A stretch of DNA of 64,000 nt. It comes from Sulfitobacter sp. HGT1 (GTDB lineage Bacteria > Pseudomonadota > Alphaproteobacteria > Rhodobacterales > Rhodobacteraceae). Shown piece after piece: positions 20,894 through 31,005 of this stretch (the stretch's first letter is position 1; each line of letters begins with the position of its first letter). Under the pieces are notes generated by a model. It was not told the DNA's origin. It ran no database searches and saw nothing but the letters and a program-made list of their open reading frames with translations. The stretch covers positions 62,001 to 126,000 of the forward strand of contig NZ_BLWI01000012.1 in the NCBI RefSeq assembly GCF_013282155.1. Reading direction: 5' to 3'. The position numbers and the translations under genes were made by a program.

Positions 20894-23215
20894 GTGCCTT
20901 CATTCTCGTCTACTTTAGAACAAGCCATTCACTCTGCTTTGGCGCTCGCAAACGCGCGCAAGCACGAGTTTGCAACGCTTGAACATTTGCTGCTGGCCCT
21001 GATCGATGAACCCGATGCGGTTCAGGTGATGCAAGCCTGTTCGGTCAACATGACCGAATTGCGCGAAACCCTCGTTGAATTCATCGACGAGGACCTGAAC
21101 AATCTGGTCACCGATGTTGATGGATCCGAAGCCGTGCCAACGGCCGCTTTCCAGCGCGTGATCCAACGCGCCGCCATTCACGTGCAATCGTCCGGTCGCA
21201 CCGAAGTGACCGGTGCGAACGTGCTTGTCGCGATCTTTGCCGAACGCGAAAGCAACGCCGCCTATTTCCTGCAAGAACAGGACATGACGCGCTATGATGC
21301 GGTGAATTTCATTGCGCATGGCGTTGCCAAAGACCCAGCATTCGGTGAACCGCGGTCCGTCTCCGGCGCGCCCGAGCACGAGGAAGAAACCCAAGGCGTC
21401 ACCGACGGTGACAAAAAGGAAACCGCGCTCGAGAAATACTGCGTTGATCTGAACGCCAAATCCCGCGAGGGCGACATCGACCCGCTGATCGGTCGCGATG
21501 CCGAAGTGGAACGCTGCATTCAGGTGCTGTGCCGCCGCCGCAAGAACAACCCGCTTTTGGTGGGCGATCCCGGCGTGGGTAAAACAGCCATCGCCGAAGG
21601 TCTGGCCCGCAAGATCGTTGCAGGCGAAACACCAGAGGTGCTTGCCGACACCACCATTTATTCGCTCGACATGGGCGCATTGCTGGCCGGTACACGCTAT
21701 CGCGGTGATTTCGAGGAACGCCTGAAAGCCGTCGTGACCGAATTGGAAGCGCATAAAGACGCCGTTCTTTTCATCGACGAAATTCACACCGTGATCGGTG
21801 CCGGTGCGACATCCGGCGGCGCGATGGATGCGTCCAATCTGCTGAAACCTGCCCTGGCAGGCGGAAAGCTGCGCACCATGGGGTCCACCACCTACAAGGA
21901 ATTCCGTCAGCACTTTGAAAAAGACCGTGCTTTGGCCCGTCGTTTCCAAAAGATCGACGTGAACGAGCCGTCTGTCGAAGATGCCGTGAAAATTCTGCGG
22001 GGGCTCAAGCCTTACTTCGAGGATCACCACTCGGTCAAATATACGGCCGATGCGATCCGCACCTCTGTTGAACTGGCGCACCGCTATATCAACGACCGTA
22101 AACTGCCGGACTCTGCCATCGACGTGATCGACGAAGCAGGGGCCGCCCAGCATCTGGTCGCGGCGTCAAAGCGGCGCAAGACCATTGGCACAAAAGAGGT
22201 CGAAGCCGTGGTTGCCAAAATCGCGCGCATTCCGCCAAAGAACGTGTCGAAGGACGATGTCGTTGTGCTCAAGGATCTTGAGGCATCACTGAAGCGTGTT
22301 GTGTTTGGTCAGGACAAGGCGATTGATGCGCTGGCATCCGCGATCAAGCTGGCCCGTGCAGGTCTGCGCGAACCGGAAAAGCCCATCGGGAACTACCTGT
22401 TCGCAGGTCCGACCGGTGTGGGTAAAACCGAGGTCGCCAAACAACTGGCCGACACGCTTGGTGTGGAACTGCTGCGTTTCGACATGTCTGAATACATGGA
22501 AAAACACGCCGTTTCACGGTTGATTGGTGCCCCTCCCGGTTATGTCGGGTTTGATCAGGGTGGCATGTTGACTGATGGCGTTGACCAGCATCCGCATTGT
22601 GTGCTGCTGCTGGACGAGATGGAAAAGGCCCATCCGGACGTCTACAACATTCTGTTGCAGGTGATGGATCACGGCAAGCTGACCGACCACAATGGCCGGA
22701 CAGTGGATTTCCGCAATGTCGTGCTGATCATGACCTCGAACGCAGGTGCGTCCGAGCAGGCCAAAGAGGCGATCGGCTTTGGCCGTGATCGCCGCACCGG
22801 AGAGGACACCGCAGCGATTGAACGCACGTTCACGCCCGAGTTCCGCAACCGTCTGGACGCCGTGATCAGCTTTGCGCCGCTGCCCAAAGAAGTTATCATG
22901 CGTGTGGTCGAAAAGTTTGTTCTTCAGCTTGAAGCGCAATTGATGGACCGCAATGTCACGATTGAACTGTCCACCAAAGCCGCTGAATGGCTTGCCGACA
23001 AGGGCTATGATGCAAAAATGGGCGCACGGCCTTTGGGCCGCGTGATCCAGGAATACATCAAAAAGCCGTTGGCCGAAGAATTGCTGTTCGGCAAGCTGGC
23101 CAAAGGCGGTGTCGTCAAGGTTGGCGTCAAGAAAGGCGAATTGGACCTGACAGTTCTGGGGGCCGAGAACCCCAAGCTGACCGGGAACAAACCACCGCTT
23201 TTGACGGCCGAATGA
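20894..23215 (+). CDS. clpA: ATP-dependent Clp protease ATP-binding subunit ClpA
   Basis: A 773-residue AAA+ unfoldase that feeds substrates to ClpP. The N-domain ([30 protein letters not shown]) binds the ClpS adaptor; two ATPase modules follow, with Walker A loops [13 protein letters not shown] and [13 protein letters not shown]. It lacks the long middle coiled coil of ClpB, which fixes the call as ClpA. The GTG start at 20894 has AAGGAG seven bases upstream. clpS and clpP are not in this window. The stop overlaps the start of the M23 peptidase gene by four bases. Confidence 0.97.
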   Translation: MPSFSSTLEQAIHSALALANARKHEFATLEHLLLALIDEPDAVQVMQACSVNMTELRETLVEFIDEDLNNLVTDVDGSEAVPTAAFQRVIQRAAIHVQSSGRTEVTGANVLVAIFAERESNAAYFLQEQDMTRYDAVNFIAHGVAKDPAFGEPRSVSGAPEHEEETQGVTDGDKKETALEKYCVDLNAKSREGDIDPLIGRDAEVERCIQVLCRRRKNNPLLVGDPGVGKTAIAEGLARKIVAGETPEVLADTTIYSLDMGALLAGTRYRGDFEERLKAVVTELEAHKDAVLFIDEIHTVIGAGATSGGAMDASNLLKPALAGGKLRTMGSTTYKEFRQHFEKDRALARRFQKIDVNEPSVEDAVKILRGLKPYFEDHHSVKYTADAIRTSVELAHRYINDRKLPDSAIDVIDEAGAAQHLVAASKRRKTIGTKEVEAVVAKIARIPPKNVSKDDVVVLKDLEASLKRVVFGQDKAIDALASAIKLARAGLREPEKPIGNYLFAGPTGVGKTEVAKQLADTLGVELLRFDMSEYMEKHAVSRLIGAPPGYVGFDQGGMLTDGVDQHPHCVLLLDEMEKAHPDVYNILLQVMDHGKLTDHNGRTVDFRNVVLIMTSNAGASEQAKEAIGFGRDRRTGEDTAAIERTFTPEFRNRLDAVISFAPLPKEVIMRVVEKFVLQLEAQLMDRNVTIELSTKAAEWLADKGYDAKMGARPLGRVIQEYIKKPLAEELLFGKLAKGGVVKVGVKKGELDLTVLGAENPKLTGNKPPLLTAE

Positions 23216-24183
23216 AGCTAAACGGCGCGGTATTCATCCTCGCCCTGCCCTTTGCCAGCCCCGCGCTGGCAGAGGGTTTTTTACTTTCCTCCCCCATCGA
23301 CTGCGATCTGACATCCGATTGCTACATCCAGCAATATGTCGACAGCAACCCGTCGCCCGCAGCATCGGATTTCACCTGCTCCACCCTCAGCTATGATGGT
23401 CACAAAGGCACCGATTTCGCCCTGCCCAACCGCAGTGAAATCGCCCGCAATGTCCGTGTTCTGGCCAGCGCTGCCGGTCGGGTCAAAGGCGTGCGTGACG
23501 GGATGGCAGACGTCAGTTATTCGGATGAAACCGCTGATAAAGTCGCGGGCCGTGAATGCGGCAACGGGGTTGTCATTGATCACGGCGACGGTTGGGAAAC
23601 CCAATATTGCCACCTGAAAAACGGCTCGGTCGTGGTCAAGCCCGGCCAAGACGTCTGGCAGGGTCAGGAACTTGGCTTTGTCGGGCAGTCAGGCAAAGCG
23701 GCTTTTCCCCATGTTCACCTGTCCGTGCGCAAAGACGGCAAAACCGTTGACCCCTTTGACCCCGATGGCACGACAACCTGCGCCACCCCCGGCGATAGCA
23801 GCCTGTGGCAAACCCGCCCCGCCTATCGCGCGGGCGGCCTGATCGGCGCGGGATTTTCCCAAGGCGTCCCTGATTTCGACGCGATCAAAGCGGGCACAGC
23901 CGATGCCAAAACCCTTTCGCCGGACGCGCCCGCGTTGGTGATTTGGGGGTATCTGTTTGGCAGCCAGCCGGACGATGTTGTAAACCTGTCCATTACCGGC
24001 CCTGACGGCATGGTGATTGCCGATGATGTCACATTAACCAAGGCGCAGGCGCAGTCCTTTCGTGCCATCGGCAAAAAACGTCGGGGCAAGGGCTGGGCGA
24101 CGGGCACTTATACCGGCACGGTCACCCTGATCCGGGGGCCGCAAATCCTGAGCCAGAAAACCGTCGAAATCGACATCCGCTAG
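23212..24183 (+). CDS. Secreted M23-family peptidase
   Basis: A 323-residue exported peptidase. The signal peptide is [20 protein letters not shown]. The LytM/M23 zinc ligands are H64 and D68 in GHKGTDFA and H169 in FPHVHLSV, with H167 as the partner base, so it should be an active endopeptidase on peptidoglycan cross-links. Cysteines in the insert (TCSTLS, RECGNG, QYCHL) may form disulfides. A beta-sandwich-like C-terminal part follows. The ATG overlaps the clpA stop (ATGA), an odd pairing of a cytosolic unfoldase with a cell-wall enzyme. Confidence 0.88.
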   Translation: MKLNGAVFILALPFASPALAEGFLLSSPIDCDLTSDCYIQQYVDSNPSPAASDFTCSTLSYDGHKGTDFALPNRSEIARNVRVLASAAGRVKGVRDGMADVSYSDETADKVAGRECGNGVVIDHGDGWETQYCHLKNGSVVVKPGQDVWQGQELGFVGQSGKAAFPHVHLSVRKDGKTVDPFDPDGTTTCATPGDSSLWQTRPAYRAGGLIGAGFSQGVPDFDAIKAGTADAKTLSPDAPALVIWGYLFGSQPDDVVNLSITGPDGMVIADDVTLTKAQAQSFRAIGKKRRGKGWATGTYTGTVTLIRGPQILSQKTVEIDIR

Positions 24184-24185
24184 GG

Positions 24186-25946
24186 TTATTTTTCCGTAAA
24201 TTTCAATTCGATCCGGCGGTTCTGGGCACGCGCTTCTTCGCTATTTCCGCTGGCCACGGGCTGGTATTGGCCAAAGCCGTTTGCGGCCAGACGGTCAGGC
24301 GCGATTCCCAGAAAATTGATCATATATTTGACCACCGACAAGGCGCGTGCCTGGCTCAGCTCCCAGTTATCCTCGAACTGCCCTTGGCCCGACAAAGGCT
24401 GGTTATCCGTATGCCCGTCCACCCGGATAACCCAGTCGATTTCCGGCGGTATTTCAGTGGCAACGTTACGCAAGATGCTGGCAACCTTGGCAATTTCGCC
24501 ACGCCCGTCTTCCGATAAAGTCGCGGCACCGGGGGGGAACAAGACCTCGGACGAAAAGACGAAACGGTCACCTTCGATCCTGACGCCCGGCTGATTGCCT
24601 AACAAATCGCGCAACCGGCCAAAGAACTCAGACCGGTATTGCTCAAGATTTTTCGTTTCAGCCTCAAGACGTTTGCGCTCTGCCGCTTCCAACTCGGCGC
24701 GGCGGCGTTCCTCGGCAGCGACGCGGGCCAGCGCCGTGTTCAGATCAGACCCGAGCGATTGCAATTGCACTTGCGTCGCGGCATCGCGCGCTACAGCGTC
24801 GTCCAGCAATGACTGCAATTCGCCCAATTGCCCGCGCAGGGATGCGACTTGCTGGTTCAGCAACTCGGTCTGGCGTTGTGCTTCGGCGCTGATTTTCTCT
24901 TCTCCGGCCAAGGCAGATTGCGCCATCGCCAAAAGCGCTGCCTGCTTTTCCGCATCGGTCATCTGTTTGTCTGCCTGCGCCAACGCGGCTAACCGCGCCG
25001 CTTCGGATGCACCCAGTTTGGCGTCCAGCTCTGCTTGGGCTGCGCGCGCGGCGGCCAACAGGGTTAATGTGTCTTCGGCATCTTTGCGCTGCGCCTCAAG
25101 CGCGAGGGTCATTGCGGTCAGTTCCGCATCGGCATCCTGCAACCTTGCGCGCAGCAATTCGGCTGCTGCGGCTTCGGCAAGACGGTCTGCCTCGGCCTGT
25201 GTCAGCGCGGCAGCCTTGGCCAACCGGTCCGCTTCGACCTGCGATAACGTCGCTTCATTCGCCAGACGGTCCGCTTCGGCTTGGGATCGCGCTGTTTCAG
25301 CGGCAAGCTGTGCGGCGGTCAGTTGGGACTGTGCATCGGCGTTTCGTGCGCGTAGATCGGCGACCAGCGCATCCAAGGCATCCCGCCGCGCGGCCGCAAG
25401 CCGTGCCGCTTCGGCCTGTGCATCCGTCTCTGATCTGGCCTGCGCCAAGGCCAGATTTAGCGCCTCCTGCGCCGTCAGCAAATCGGCCTGCTCCCCCTCA
25501 AGCGACGTGATCCGCGCTTGGGCGGCTTCGCGCTGCGACAACAAGGTCGCGACTTGCGCTTCGAAATCCGTGATCGTTGCCTTCGCGTTCTCAAGTTGCT
25601 CGGCCTGCGCTGCGCTTACCGAAGTGAGCGATGCAATGAGCGCCGCTTGCTCCGCCGCCTGATCGCGCGCCGAGGTGAGAGATACATTCAATGCCCCGAC
25701 CTGCGCCTCAAGTTCAGCGCTGGTTTGCCGTTCCATCCCAAGGGCTTGCGCCAAGGCCGCGACCTCGCCCGACAGGGAATTCAGTTCGTCTTCCTGCCCG
25801 CTGATTTGCTGGGTTTGGACAGCTTGCAGGACCATAAAAATGGTCAAAACAAACATCAGCACCAACAAAAGCCCGGTCATCGCATCGACAAAACCGGGCC
25901 AGATGGAAGATTGAAACCGTGATCCTGAGCGTCGGGAAAGCGCCAT
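24186..25946 (-). CDS. MotB/OmpA-like peptidoglycan-binding protein with long coiled coil
   Basis: A 586-residue membrane protein. One N-terminal transmembrane segment (FVDAMTGLLLVLMFVLTIFMV) carries D21 in a D-x-M-T context that aligns with the proton-binding Asp of MotB. Residues of about 40-430 are an Ala/Glu/Gln-rich coiled coil with near-repeats such as SQVEADRLA and TQAEADRLA. The C-terminus is an OmpA-like domain (RVDGHTDNQPL, NWELSQARA, RRIELKF) for peptidoglycan binding. It lies two bases behind the MotA-like gene. Together they look like a proton-driven stator; its role is unknown. Confidence 0.85.
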   Translation of the reverse strand: MALSRRSGSRFQSSIWPGFVDAMTGLLLVLMFVLTIFMVLQAVQTQQISGQEDELNSLSGEVAALAQALGMERQTSAELEAQVGALNVSLTSARDQAAEQAALIASLTSVSAAQAEQLENAKATITDFEAQVATLLSQREAAQARITSLEGEQADLLTAQEALNLALAQARSETDAQAEAARLAAARRDALDALVADLRARNADAQSQLTAAQLAAETARSQAEADRLANEATLSQVEADRLAKAAALTQAEADRLAEAAAAELLRARLQDADAELTAMTLALEAQRKDAEDTLTLLAAARAAQAELDAKLGASEAARLAALAQADKQMTDAEKQAALLAMAQSALAGEEKISAEAQRQTELLNQQVASLRGQLGELQSLLDDAVARDAATQVQLQSLGSDLNTALARVAAEERRRAELEAAERKRLEAETKNLEQYRSEFFGRLRDLLGNQPGVRIEGDRFVFSSEVLFPPGAATLSEDGRGEIAKVASILRNVATEIPPEIDWVIRVDGHTDNQPLSGQGQFEDNWELSQARALSVVKYMINFLGIAPDRLAANGFGQYQPVASGNSEEARAQNRRIELKFTEK

Positions 25947-25948
25947 GA

Positions 25949-27151
25949 CTAGTGGCCCTCGGGCTCTGGCTTGTCAGGGCTGCGCATCCGTCGTGGCTCT
26001 GATGAACGCGGTGCCGATAATGCCTTGGCCAACAATGAAATATCCTTGCGCAATTCGGCCATGGTCTCTTGGCGGCCCGCCGAGATTTCTTCCAAAATCC
26101 GCAGCATCTGCACATCAATGGACCGCAGACGCATCCGGCTTTCGGCATCGATGTGGTCGTCGGTTTCCTGGCCTTCAAGCACCGCGATCATGCGTTCCTG
26201 GCCTTTTGCGATCCGGTCCAGACTGTCGTTTGACGCATCCGCCTGTGCGCTGCGTTCGGTCAAAGCCTCGATCGCAGTAGCCAGCGTTCCAAGCCGCGTA
26301 TTCAAGGCGGTCTGGCTTTCCGTGGAGTCGCCGATCAACTGCCTGAAGCTGTCCATTTGTTCGGTGATGTGATCCAGCACGCCCGCCACGGCACTGTGAT
26401 CCGGTGTGCCTTCTTCTCCGGCGGAAAATCCGATGCGGGTGATCGAACTCAGCCAGTCTTCGAGTTCCTGGTAAAAGCGGTTTTGACCATGGCCCGCGAA
26501 AAGTTCCAACAGGCCCACGACCAGCGATCCGGCCAGGCCAAGCAAGGATGATCCAAACGCCACGCCCATCCCGCCAAGCTGGGATTCAAGGCCCGTCATC
26601 AGCCGTGCAAACATGTCGGTGCTGCCGTCGCCTTCTTGTGGGGCAAGGCTGCGAATGGTTTCGACCACCGCGGGTACGGTTGTCGCCAACCCATAGAACG
26701 TCCCCAAAAGTCCAAGGAAGATCAGCATGTTAACGATATATCGCGTAATTTCCCGCGCCTCGTCGATGCGTGTGGCGACCGAATCCAGAATGGACCGGGT
26801 TGATGACGCATTCACCTGCATCCGCGCGCCGCGTGTCCGCAGCAGTGATGCCAGCGGGGCCAGTAATTGCGGGGCAACGGTTTCGGGATCAGGCGCATCT
26901 GACGCAAAGTTTTCGATCCAGCGCACCGACCCGATCAATTGCAGCACCTGATAGAAACAGGCGATCACACCGATAAAGAAAACGGCGATGATCACACCGT
27001 TCAGATAGGGGTTCGCCGCAAAAATCGGCAAAACGCTGGGCAGCGCCAAAAAGGCACCAATACCGGTCAGCCCAAGGGCGATCAGCATCAAGGTAATCTG
27101 CCGTACCGGCTGGGAAAACTGGGGTTTAGATGAGCGGTCTGACTGCGCCAT
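25949..27151 (-). CDS. MotA/TolQ/ExbB-like proton channel protein
   Basis: A 400-residue inner-membrane protein with two N-terminal hydrophobic helices (about residues 20-70) and two more that resemble the MotA/ExbB channel helices (IVNMLIFLGLLGTFYGLATTVP and VAFGSSLLGLAGSLVVGLLELF), followed by a roughly 170-residue helical cytosolic tail. It is the upstream partner of the MotB/OmpA-like gene. No flagellar, Tol-Pal, TonB or Zorya C/D/E genes are nearby. I recall the pair as conserved in Rhodobacteraceae, with uncharacterised function; energising envelope work is an inference. Confidence 0.82.
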   Translation of the reverse strand: MAQSDRSSKPQFSQPVRQITLMLIALGLTGIGAFLALPSVLPIFAANPYLNGVIIAVFFIGVIACFYQVLQLIGSVRWIENFASDAPDPETVAPQLLAPLASLLRTRGARMQVNASSTRSILDSVATRIDEAREITRYIVNMLIFLGLLGTFYGLATTVPAVVETIRSLAPQEGDGSTDMFARLMTGLESQLGGMGVAFGSSLLGLAGSLVVGLLELFAGHGQNRFYQELEDWLSSITRIGFSAGEEGTPDHSAVAGVLDHITEQMDSFRQLIGDSTESQTALNTRLGTLATAIEALTERSAQADASNDSLDRIAKGQERMIAVLEGQETDDHIDAESRMRLRSIDVQMLRILEEISAGRQETMAELRKDISLLAKALSAPRSSEPRRMRSPDKPEPEGH

Positions 27152-27225
27152 GCCTCGTCGATCCTGACACTTTTGTGCTTCTATCGTGGCACCTTACACT
27201 CAAGTCCCGCATTTATGCCAAGGAT

Positions 27226-27756
27226 TTATGCGCAAAGCATCTTTACCCGGTCGTGCAGCCATTCAAGCGCAGGGTCATGCAGCCCGATTTGGGTCAGATG
27301 GCTGGCGGTGTTAAACAGATATTCAGTATTCGGCCCCATACCACCGACAGCATTTGCAATAATTTGCGCCTGCTCTTCCAGCGCCAGGCCACCGCAATAC
27401 TGATCATGATCCGCATCAATCACATAGACCAACGCCGTGATCACGCGCCCGTCTGTCAGTTGAACGTCCAGATTTCGCTCCACATAAGCCGAGGAAATCA
27501 GTTCGCGCTCGCGCAGATATTCAAGGGTCTGTTCTTCTTGGCCAGGCACCACACGCAAGGCCATTCCGTCACAGGCTGTCCCGGTCACCGCATCCAGCGC
27601 CAGCACCAGCCCCGGCTGGTCGACCGTCCCGCGATGATGGATCGACCGCATACAAAACGAACGGGCATAGCCCGGCAAGCGCCCAACGACGCTTTCCGCC
27701 ACGTCAAATCCCGGTTTCCACAGCAAACTGCCATAGCCGAATACCCACATTTCCAT
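27226..27756 (-). CDS. ChaC-like gamma-glutamylcyclotransferase
   Basis: A 176-residue cytosolic enzyme of the ChaC family, expected to cleave glutathione to 5-oxoproline and Cys-Gly. The substrate-binding loop FGYGSLLWKPGF is intact, with the catalytic Glu probably in YLRERELISSAY. The ATG at 27756 is preferred over the GTG one codon upstream, with AAGGA eight bases before. It lies downstream of the MotA-like gene's divergent side as a separate unit. The ChaC assignment is firm; physiological role in glutathione turnover is from the family. Confidence 0.88.
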   Translation of the reverse strand: MEMWVFGYGSLLWKPGFDVAESVVGRLPGYARSFCMRSIHHRGTVDQPGLVLALDAVTGTACDGMALRVVPGQEEQTLEYLRERELISSAYVERNLDVQLTDGRVITALVYVIDADHDQYCGGLALEEQAQIIANAVGGMGPNTEYLFNTASHLTQIGLHDPALEWLHDRVKMLCA

Positions 27757-27826
27757 CACTCTGGTCCTTTGTCTCCCGCAGCGTTAAAGCGGGCCTGTCT
27801 GTCATGTTAATAAGGTTTTTGTCGCC

Positions 27827-28831
27827 ATGGGCAAGCTGATCGGAATTGTCGTTTTTTTTGCCATTATCTGGTGTGGATGGTGGGCCGTGGCGTCAACCGG
27901 CATGCAGCGCGGGATTGCACGCTGGCTTGATGTCCGCCGCAATCTGGGCTGGCAGGCCGATGTGAGCAGCATGGAAAAAATGGGCTTTCCAATGCGTTTG
28001 CACACCCGGATGAAGGATATCGCAGTTGCGGACCCGACCACCGGCGTTGCTGTCGGCATGGATCAGATGGATATTTCGGTGCCGACCTATTGGCCCGGTT
28101 ATGTGACCGTCGCACTGCCCCAAACACCGATCACCCTGGCCAGCCCCAATCTGCGCGCCAGCGTGACCGCGACCGCCGCCGTTGCTGACTTGCGCCTGCG
28201 CCCGGGCAGATCATTGCAGCTGCAAAGCCTTGGCCTAAAGGGCGGGGACTGGTCCGTGGATACGGCAGCCGGCAGCCTTGTCGGGGCTAACGGGATCGAC
28301 CTGAACATGGCGCAGCAGGCCGCGGACATTCCCGTTTATGACATGAGAGTGAACGCCGTCGATCTGGTACCCGGTCAGCTGCCCCGCAGTTTTCTGGGGC
28401 TTTCCGACGACTGGCCCGTGGCATTCGATACGTTCACCGCCGATATGACGGTGACATTTGACCGCCTCTGGGATCGCCGCGCGTTAGAACGCAGCCGTCC
28501 CCAACCCCGGGTCATCGACATCAAGCTTGCGCAATTCATCTGGGGCGAGATTGAGTTGCGGGGCACCGGCAATCTGACCGTAGACGAAGAAGGACTGGCC
28601 AGCGGGACCGTGACGGTGAAGGCTGAAAACTGGCCTACCATCTTGGATATGGTTGGAAATGCGGGATATTTGCCCGCGAACATGCGTCCTCAGGCGGAAC
28701 AGATGCTAAAAGGGTTGGCGCAAATGAACGGCCAGACGACGGGGCTGGACCTGACAATCACCCTTCAGGCCGGCCGTATGTCGATGGGGTTTTTGCCCCT
28801 GGGCCGCGCGCCCCGCATCATCTTGCGGTAA
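27827..28831 (+). CDS. DUF2125 family envelope protein
   Basis: A 334-residue protein I recognise as DUF2125. It has one N-terminal hydrophobic segment (LIGIVVFFAIIWCGWWAVAST) acting as signal anchor, after which the chain is periplasmic and rich in beta strands, with alternating stretches such as DQMDISVPTYWPGYVTVALP. The family has no known function to me; the predicted shape resembles AsmA-like bridge proteins. It is monocistronic and convergent with tyrA. Confidence 0.78.
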   Translation: MGKLIGIVVFFAIIWCGWWAVASTGMQRGIARWLDVRRNLGWQADVSSMEKMGFPMRLHTRMKDIAVADPTTGVAVGMDQMDISVPTYWPGYVTVALPQTPITLASPNLRASVTATAAVADLRLRPGRSLQLQSLGLKGGDWSVDTAAGSLVGANGIDLNMAQQAADIPVYDMRVNAVDLVPGQLPRSFLGLSDDWPVAFDTFTADMTVTFDRLWDRRALERSRPQPRVIDIKLAQFIWGEIELRGTGNLTVDEEGLASGTVTVKAENWPTILDMVGNAGYLPANMRPQAEQMLKGLAQMNGQTTGLDLTITLQAGRMSMGFLPLGRAPRIILR

Positions 28832-28878
28832 CGCGCAGCGTCAAAATGCAAACGGTTTTGGTGAAAACCACGCGCGTT
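28830..28878. terminator. Possible bidirectional terminator between DUF2125 and tyrA
   Basis: An outer pair AACGCGC/GCGCGTT encloses an inner hairpin GGTTTT-GGTG-AAAACC. It fills the 56-base gap between two convergent genes. There is no distinct T run outside the stem, so termination is uncertain. Confidence 0.35.
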
Positions 28879-28887
28879 CGGGCCGGA

Positions 28888-29808
28888 TTACTTCTTGGCT
28901 GGTTGACGCCCAAAGTTCGGGGCATCCGTATCCTGACCGGCCTGAATAATGCTGCGCCGGATCGCGCGGGTCCGCGTGAAATACGCATGTAGATGGTCAC
29001 CGTCCCCCGTGCGAATGGCGCGTTGAAGGGCAAACAGCTCTTCGGTGAAGCGGCCCAAAATCTCGAGCGTCGCGTCCTTGTTGGTCAGGAACACATCGCG
29101 CCACATGGTCGGGTCCGACGCGGCAATCCGCGTGAAATCCCGAAATCCGGCGGCCGAATATTTGATGACTTCGCTATCCGTCACACGGCGCAAATCGTCG
29201 GCAACGCCCACCATGGTATATGCAATCAAATGCGGCGCATGGCTGGTCACGGCGAGAACAAGGTCATGATGCTCTGCGTCCATTTCCTCGACATTTGCGC
29301 CCAGCCCTTCCCACAGATTTCGCAAGCGGGCGATTGCATTTACGTTCGTGTCGGGGACCGGAACCAGCAGGCACCAGCGGTTGTCAAAAAGTTCGGCAAA
29401 GCCGCTACGCGGGCCGGAATGTTCTGTCCCGGCAAGGGGATGGGCCGGAATGAAATGCACGTTGTCGGGCAATAGCGGACCGACTTGGGCGATCACATCG
29501 GCCTTGACGGACCCCACATCCGTGACCGTGCAGCCCGGTTTCAGAAAACCTGCCATCTCCGCCGCGACCGACCCCATGACCCCCACCGGCACACAAAGCA
29601 CCACCAGATCTGCGTCTTTGACAGCCTTGGCAATGGAATCGCAAACCTCGTCACACAGGCCGATTTCGCGCGCGGTATCGCGGGTTTCGGCACTGCGCGC
29701 AAAGCCCGATACCGTCCCGGCGAGCCCCGCGCGTTTCATCCCCCAAAACATCGACGACGCGATCAGACCCAGCCCGATCAGGGCGACTTTCTCGTAAATG
29801 ACCGGCAT
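28888..29808 (-). CDS. tyrA: Prephenate/arogenate dehydrogenase
   Basis: A 306-residue NAD(P)-dependent dehydrogenase of tyrosine synthesis. The Rossmann loop GLGLIASSMFWGMKRAGL is at the N-terminus; the substrate-site HPLAGTEHSGP and VTSHAPHLIAYTMV are conserved. It has no chorismate mutase domain. The start at 29808 is one base past the hisC stop (TGATATG), so the two are coupled. The adjacent HisC could supply the aminotransferase step on prephenate or 4-hydroxyphenylpyruvate. Arogenate versus prephenate preference cannot be read from sequence. Confidence 0.93.
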   Translation of the reverse strand: MPVIYEKVALIGLGLIASSMFWGMKRAGLAGTVSGFARSAETRDTAREIGLCDEVCDSIAKAVKDADLVVLCVPVGVMGSVAAEMAGFLKPGCTVTDVGSVKADVIAQVGPLLPDNVHFIPAHPLAGTEHSGPRSGFAELFDNRWCLLVPVPDTNVNAIARLRNLWEGLGANVEEMDAEHHDLVLAVTSHAPHLIAYTMVGVADDLRRVTDSEVIKYSAAGFRDFTRIAASDPTMWRDVFLTNKDATLEILGRFTEELFALQRAIRTGDGDHLHAYFTRTRAIRRSIIQAGQDTDAPNFGRQPAKK

Positions 29809-29809
29809 A

Positions 29810-30892
29810 TCAATCGCCCTTAAATTGACGGATGGCGTGAACCACACGGCGGCACGCGCTTTCGTCGCCAACGGTAATCCGCAAACATGCAGGCAGCTTG
29901 TACCCTGCCACGCGACGCACAATCAGCCCTTGGGTTTTCAGGTATTCATCGCAGGCCTCGGCCTCGGTCTGTGACTTGAAGCGCGCCAGAATAAAATTCG
30001 CACAAGACACGTCAGACGGCACCCCGATTTCAGCCAGGGCATCCGCCATCCAGCTTCTCCAACGCGCGTTTTCAACACGGCAATGTTCGGCATAGGCGAC
30101 ATCTTTAATGGCAGCTTCGGCGGCGTTCAGCCCTGCCTGCGACAGGTTGAATGGCCCCCGCACGCGGTTAAGAACCTCGATAATATGGGCAGGCCCATAG
30201 CCCCAGCCGACCCGCAAGCCGCCCAAGCCATATAGCTTGGAAAACGTCCGCGTCATGATGATGTTGTCATGCGCATCAACCAATGCGGCACCACCATCAT
30301 ACCCTTCGACATACTCGGCATAGGCCCCGTCAAGAACCAGAATGGCCTCCTTGGGAATCCCATTCGCCAGCCGCTCGATCTCGCTTAGGCCGATCATGGT
30401 GCCGGTCGGGTTGTTGGGGTTGGCAATGAAAACCAGCCGCGTCTTGTCGGTGCAGCCGGCCAGCAGCGCGTCAACATCGGTGACACGTTCGTTTTCCTTG
30501 ACCTCAACCGGTGTGGCACCGTTTGCCAATGCGGAGATGCGGTACATGCCAAAGCCGTGTTCGGTGTGCAGCACCTCTGTGCCCTCGCCCGAATAGGCCT
30601 GGCACAAAAACGCGATAATCTCGTCCGACCCGGCACCGCAGATAATGCGATCCGCATCCAGCCCGTGCACATCTGCGATGGCATGGCGCAGCTTGCCGTG
30701 ATCGGATGACGGGTAACGGTGCAAATCGTAAGACGCATCGCGAAACGCCTTGATTGCAGCGTCGGACGGCCCCAACGGATTCTCGTTCGAGCTAAGCTTG
30801 ATCACATTCTCAAGCCCCTCAACATGGGATGCCCCACCTTGGTAAAGGTCGATATCCATGATGCCGGGTTGCGGGCGAATTGCGGTAGTCAT
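29810..30892 (-). CDS. hisC: Histidinol-phosphate aminotransferase family enzyme
   Basis: A 360-residue PLP aminotransferase of fold type I. Typical HisC features: [12 protein letters not shown] near the N-terminus, PNNPTG in the middle, the PLP Lys in [20 protein letters not shown], and a C-terminal Arg in [12 protein letters not shown]. The ATG at 30892 has AGGAG nine bases upstream. It is first in a two-gene operon with tyrA; this context suggests use in aromatic amino acid as well as histidine synthesis, a dual role known for some HisC enzymes. That second role is inference. Confidence 0.92.
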   Translation of the reverse strand: MTTAIRPQPGIMDIDLYQGGASHVEGLENVIKLSSNENPLGPSDAAIKAFRDASYDLHRYPSSDHGKLRHAIADVHGLDADRIICGAGSDEIIAFLCQAYSGEGTEVLHTEHGFGMYRISALANGATPVEVKENERVTDVDALLAGCTDKTRLVFIANPNNPTGTMIGLSEIERLANGIPKEAILVLDGAYAEYVEGYDGGAALVDAHDNIIMTRTFSKLYGLGGLRVGWGYGPAHIIEVLNRVRGPFNLSQAGLNAAEAAIKDVAYAEHCRVENARWRSWMADALAEIGVPSDVSCANFILARFKSQTEAEACDEYLKTQGLIVRRVAGYKLPACLRITVGDESACRRVVHAIRQFKGD

Positions 30893-31005
30893 CAATAAAA
30901 TCTCCTGTCGGGCGGACCATAGACCCGTGCCGTAATCAGCGCCACCTGTGATCTTGGCCCTGCGTCACTTGGCATATGCCCCACGCAAGACCCCTGATCA
31001 AACGG

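Noticed and set aside
20915-22153. A minus-strand open frame opposite clpA
   Set aside because: Antisense shadow of clpA; no start context or family match.
24186-27151. Zorya anti-phage system (ZorA/ZorB-like pair)
   Set aside because: Only the stator-like pair is present. No zorC, zorD or zorE gene lies on either side and the neighbours are core genes, so a defence system is not supported.
30971-30980. GGCATATGCC palindrome upstream of hisC as an operator
   Set aside because: Ten bases is too short to stand out by itself, and there is no second copy or promoter context.
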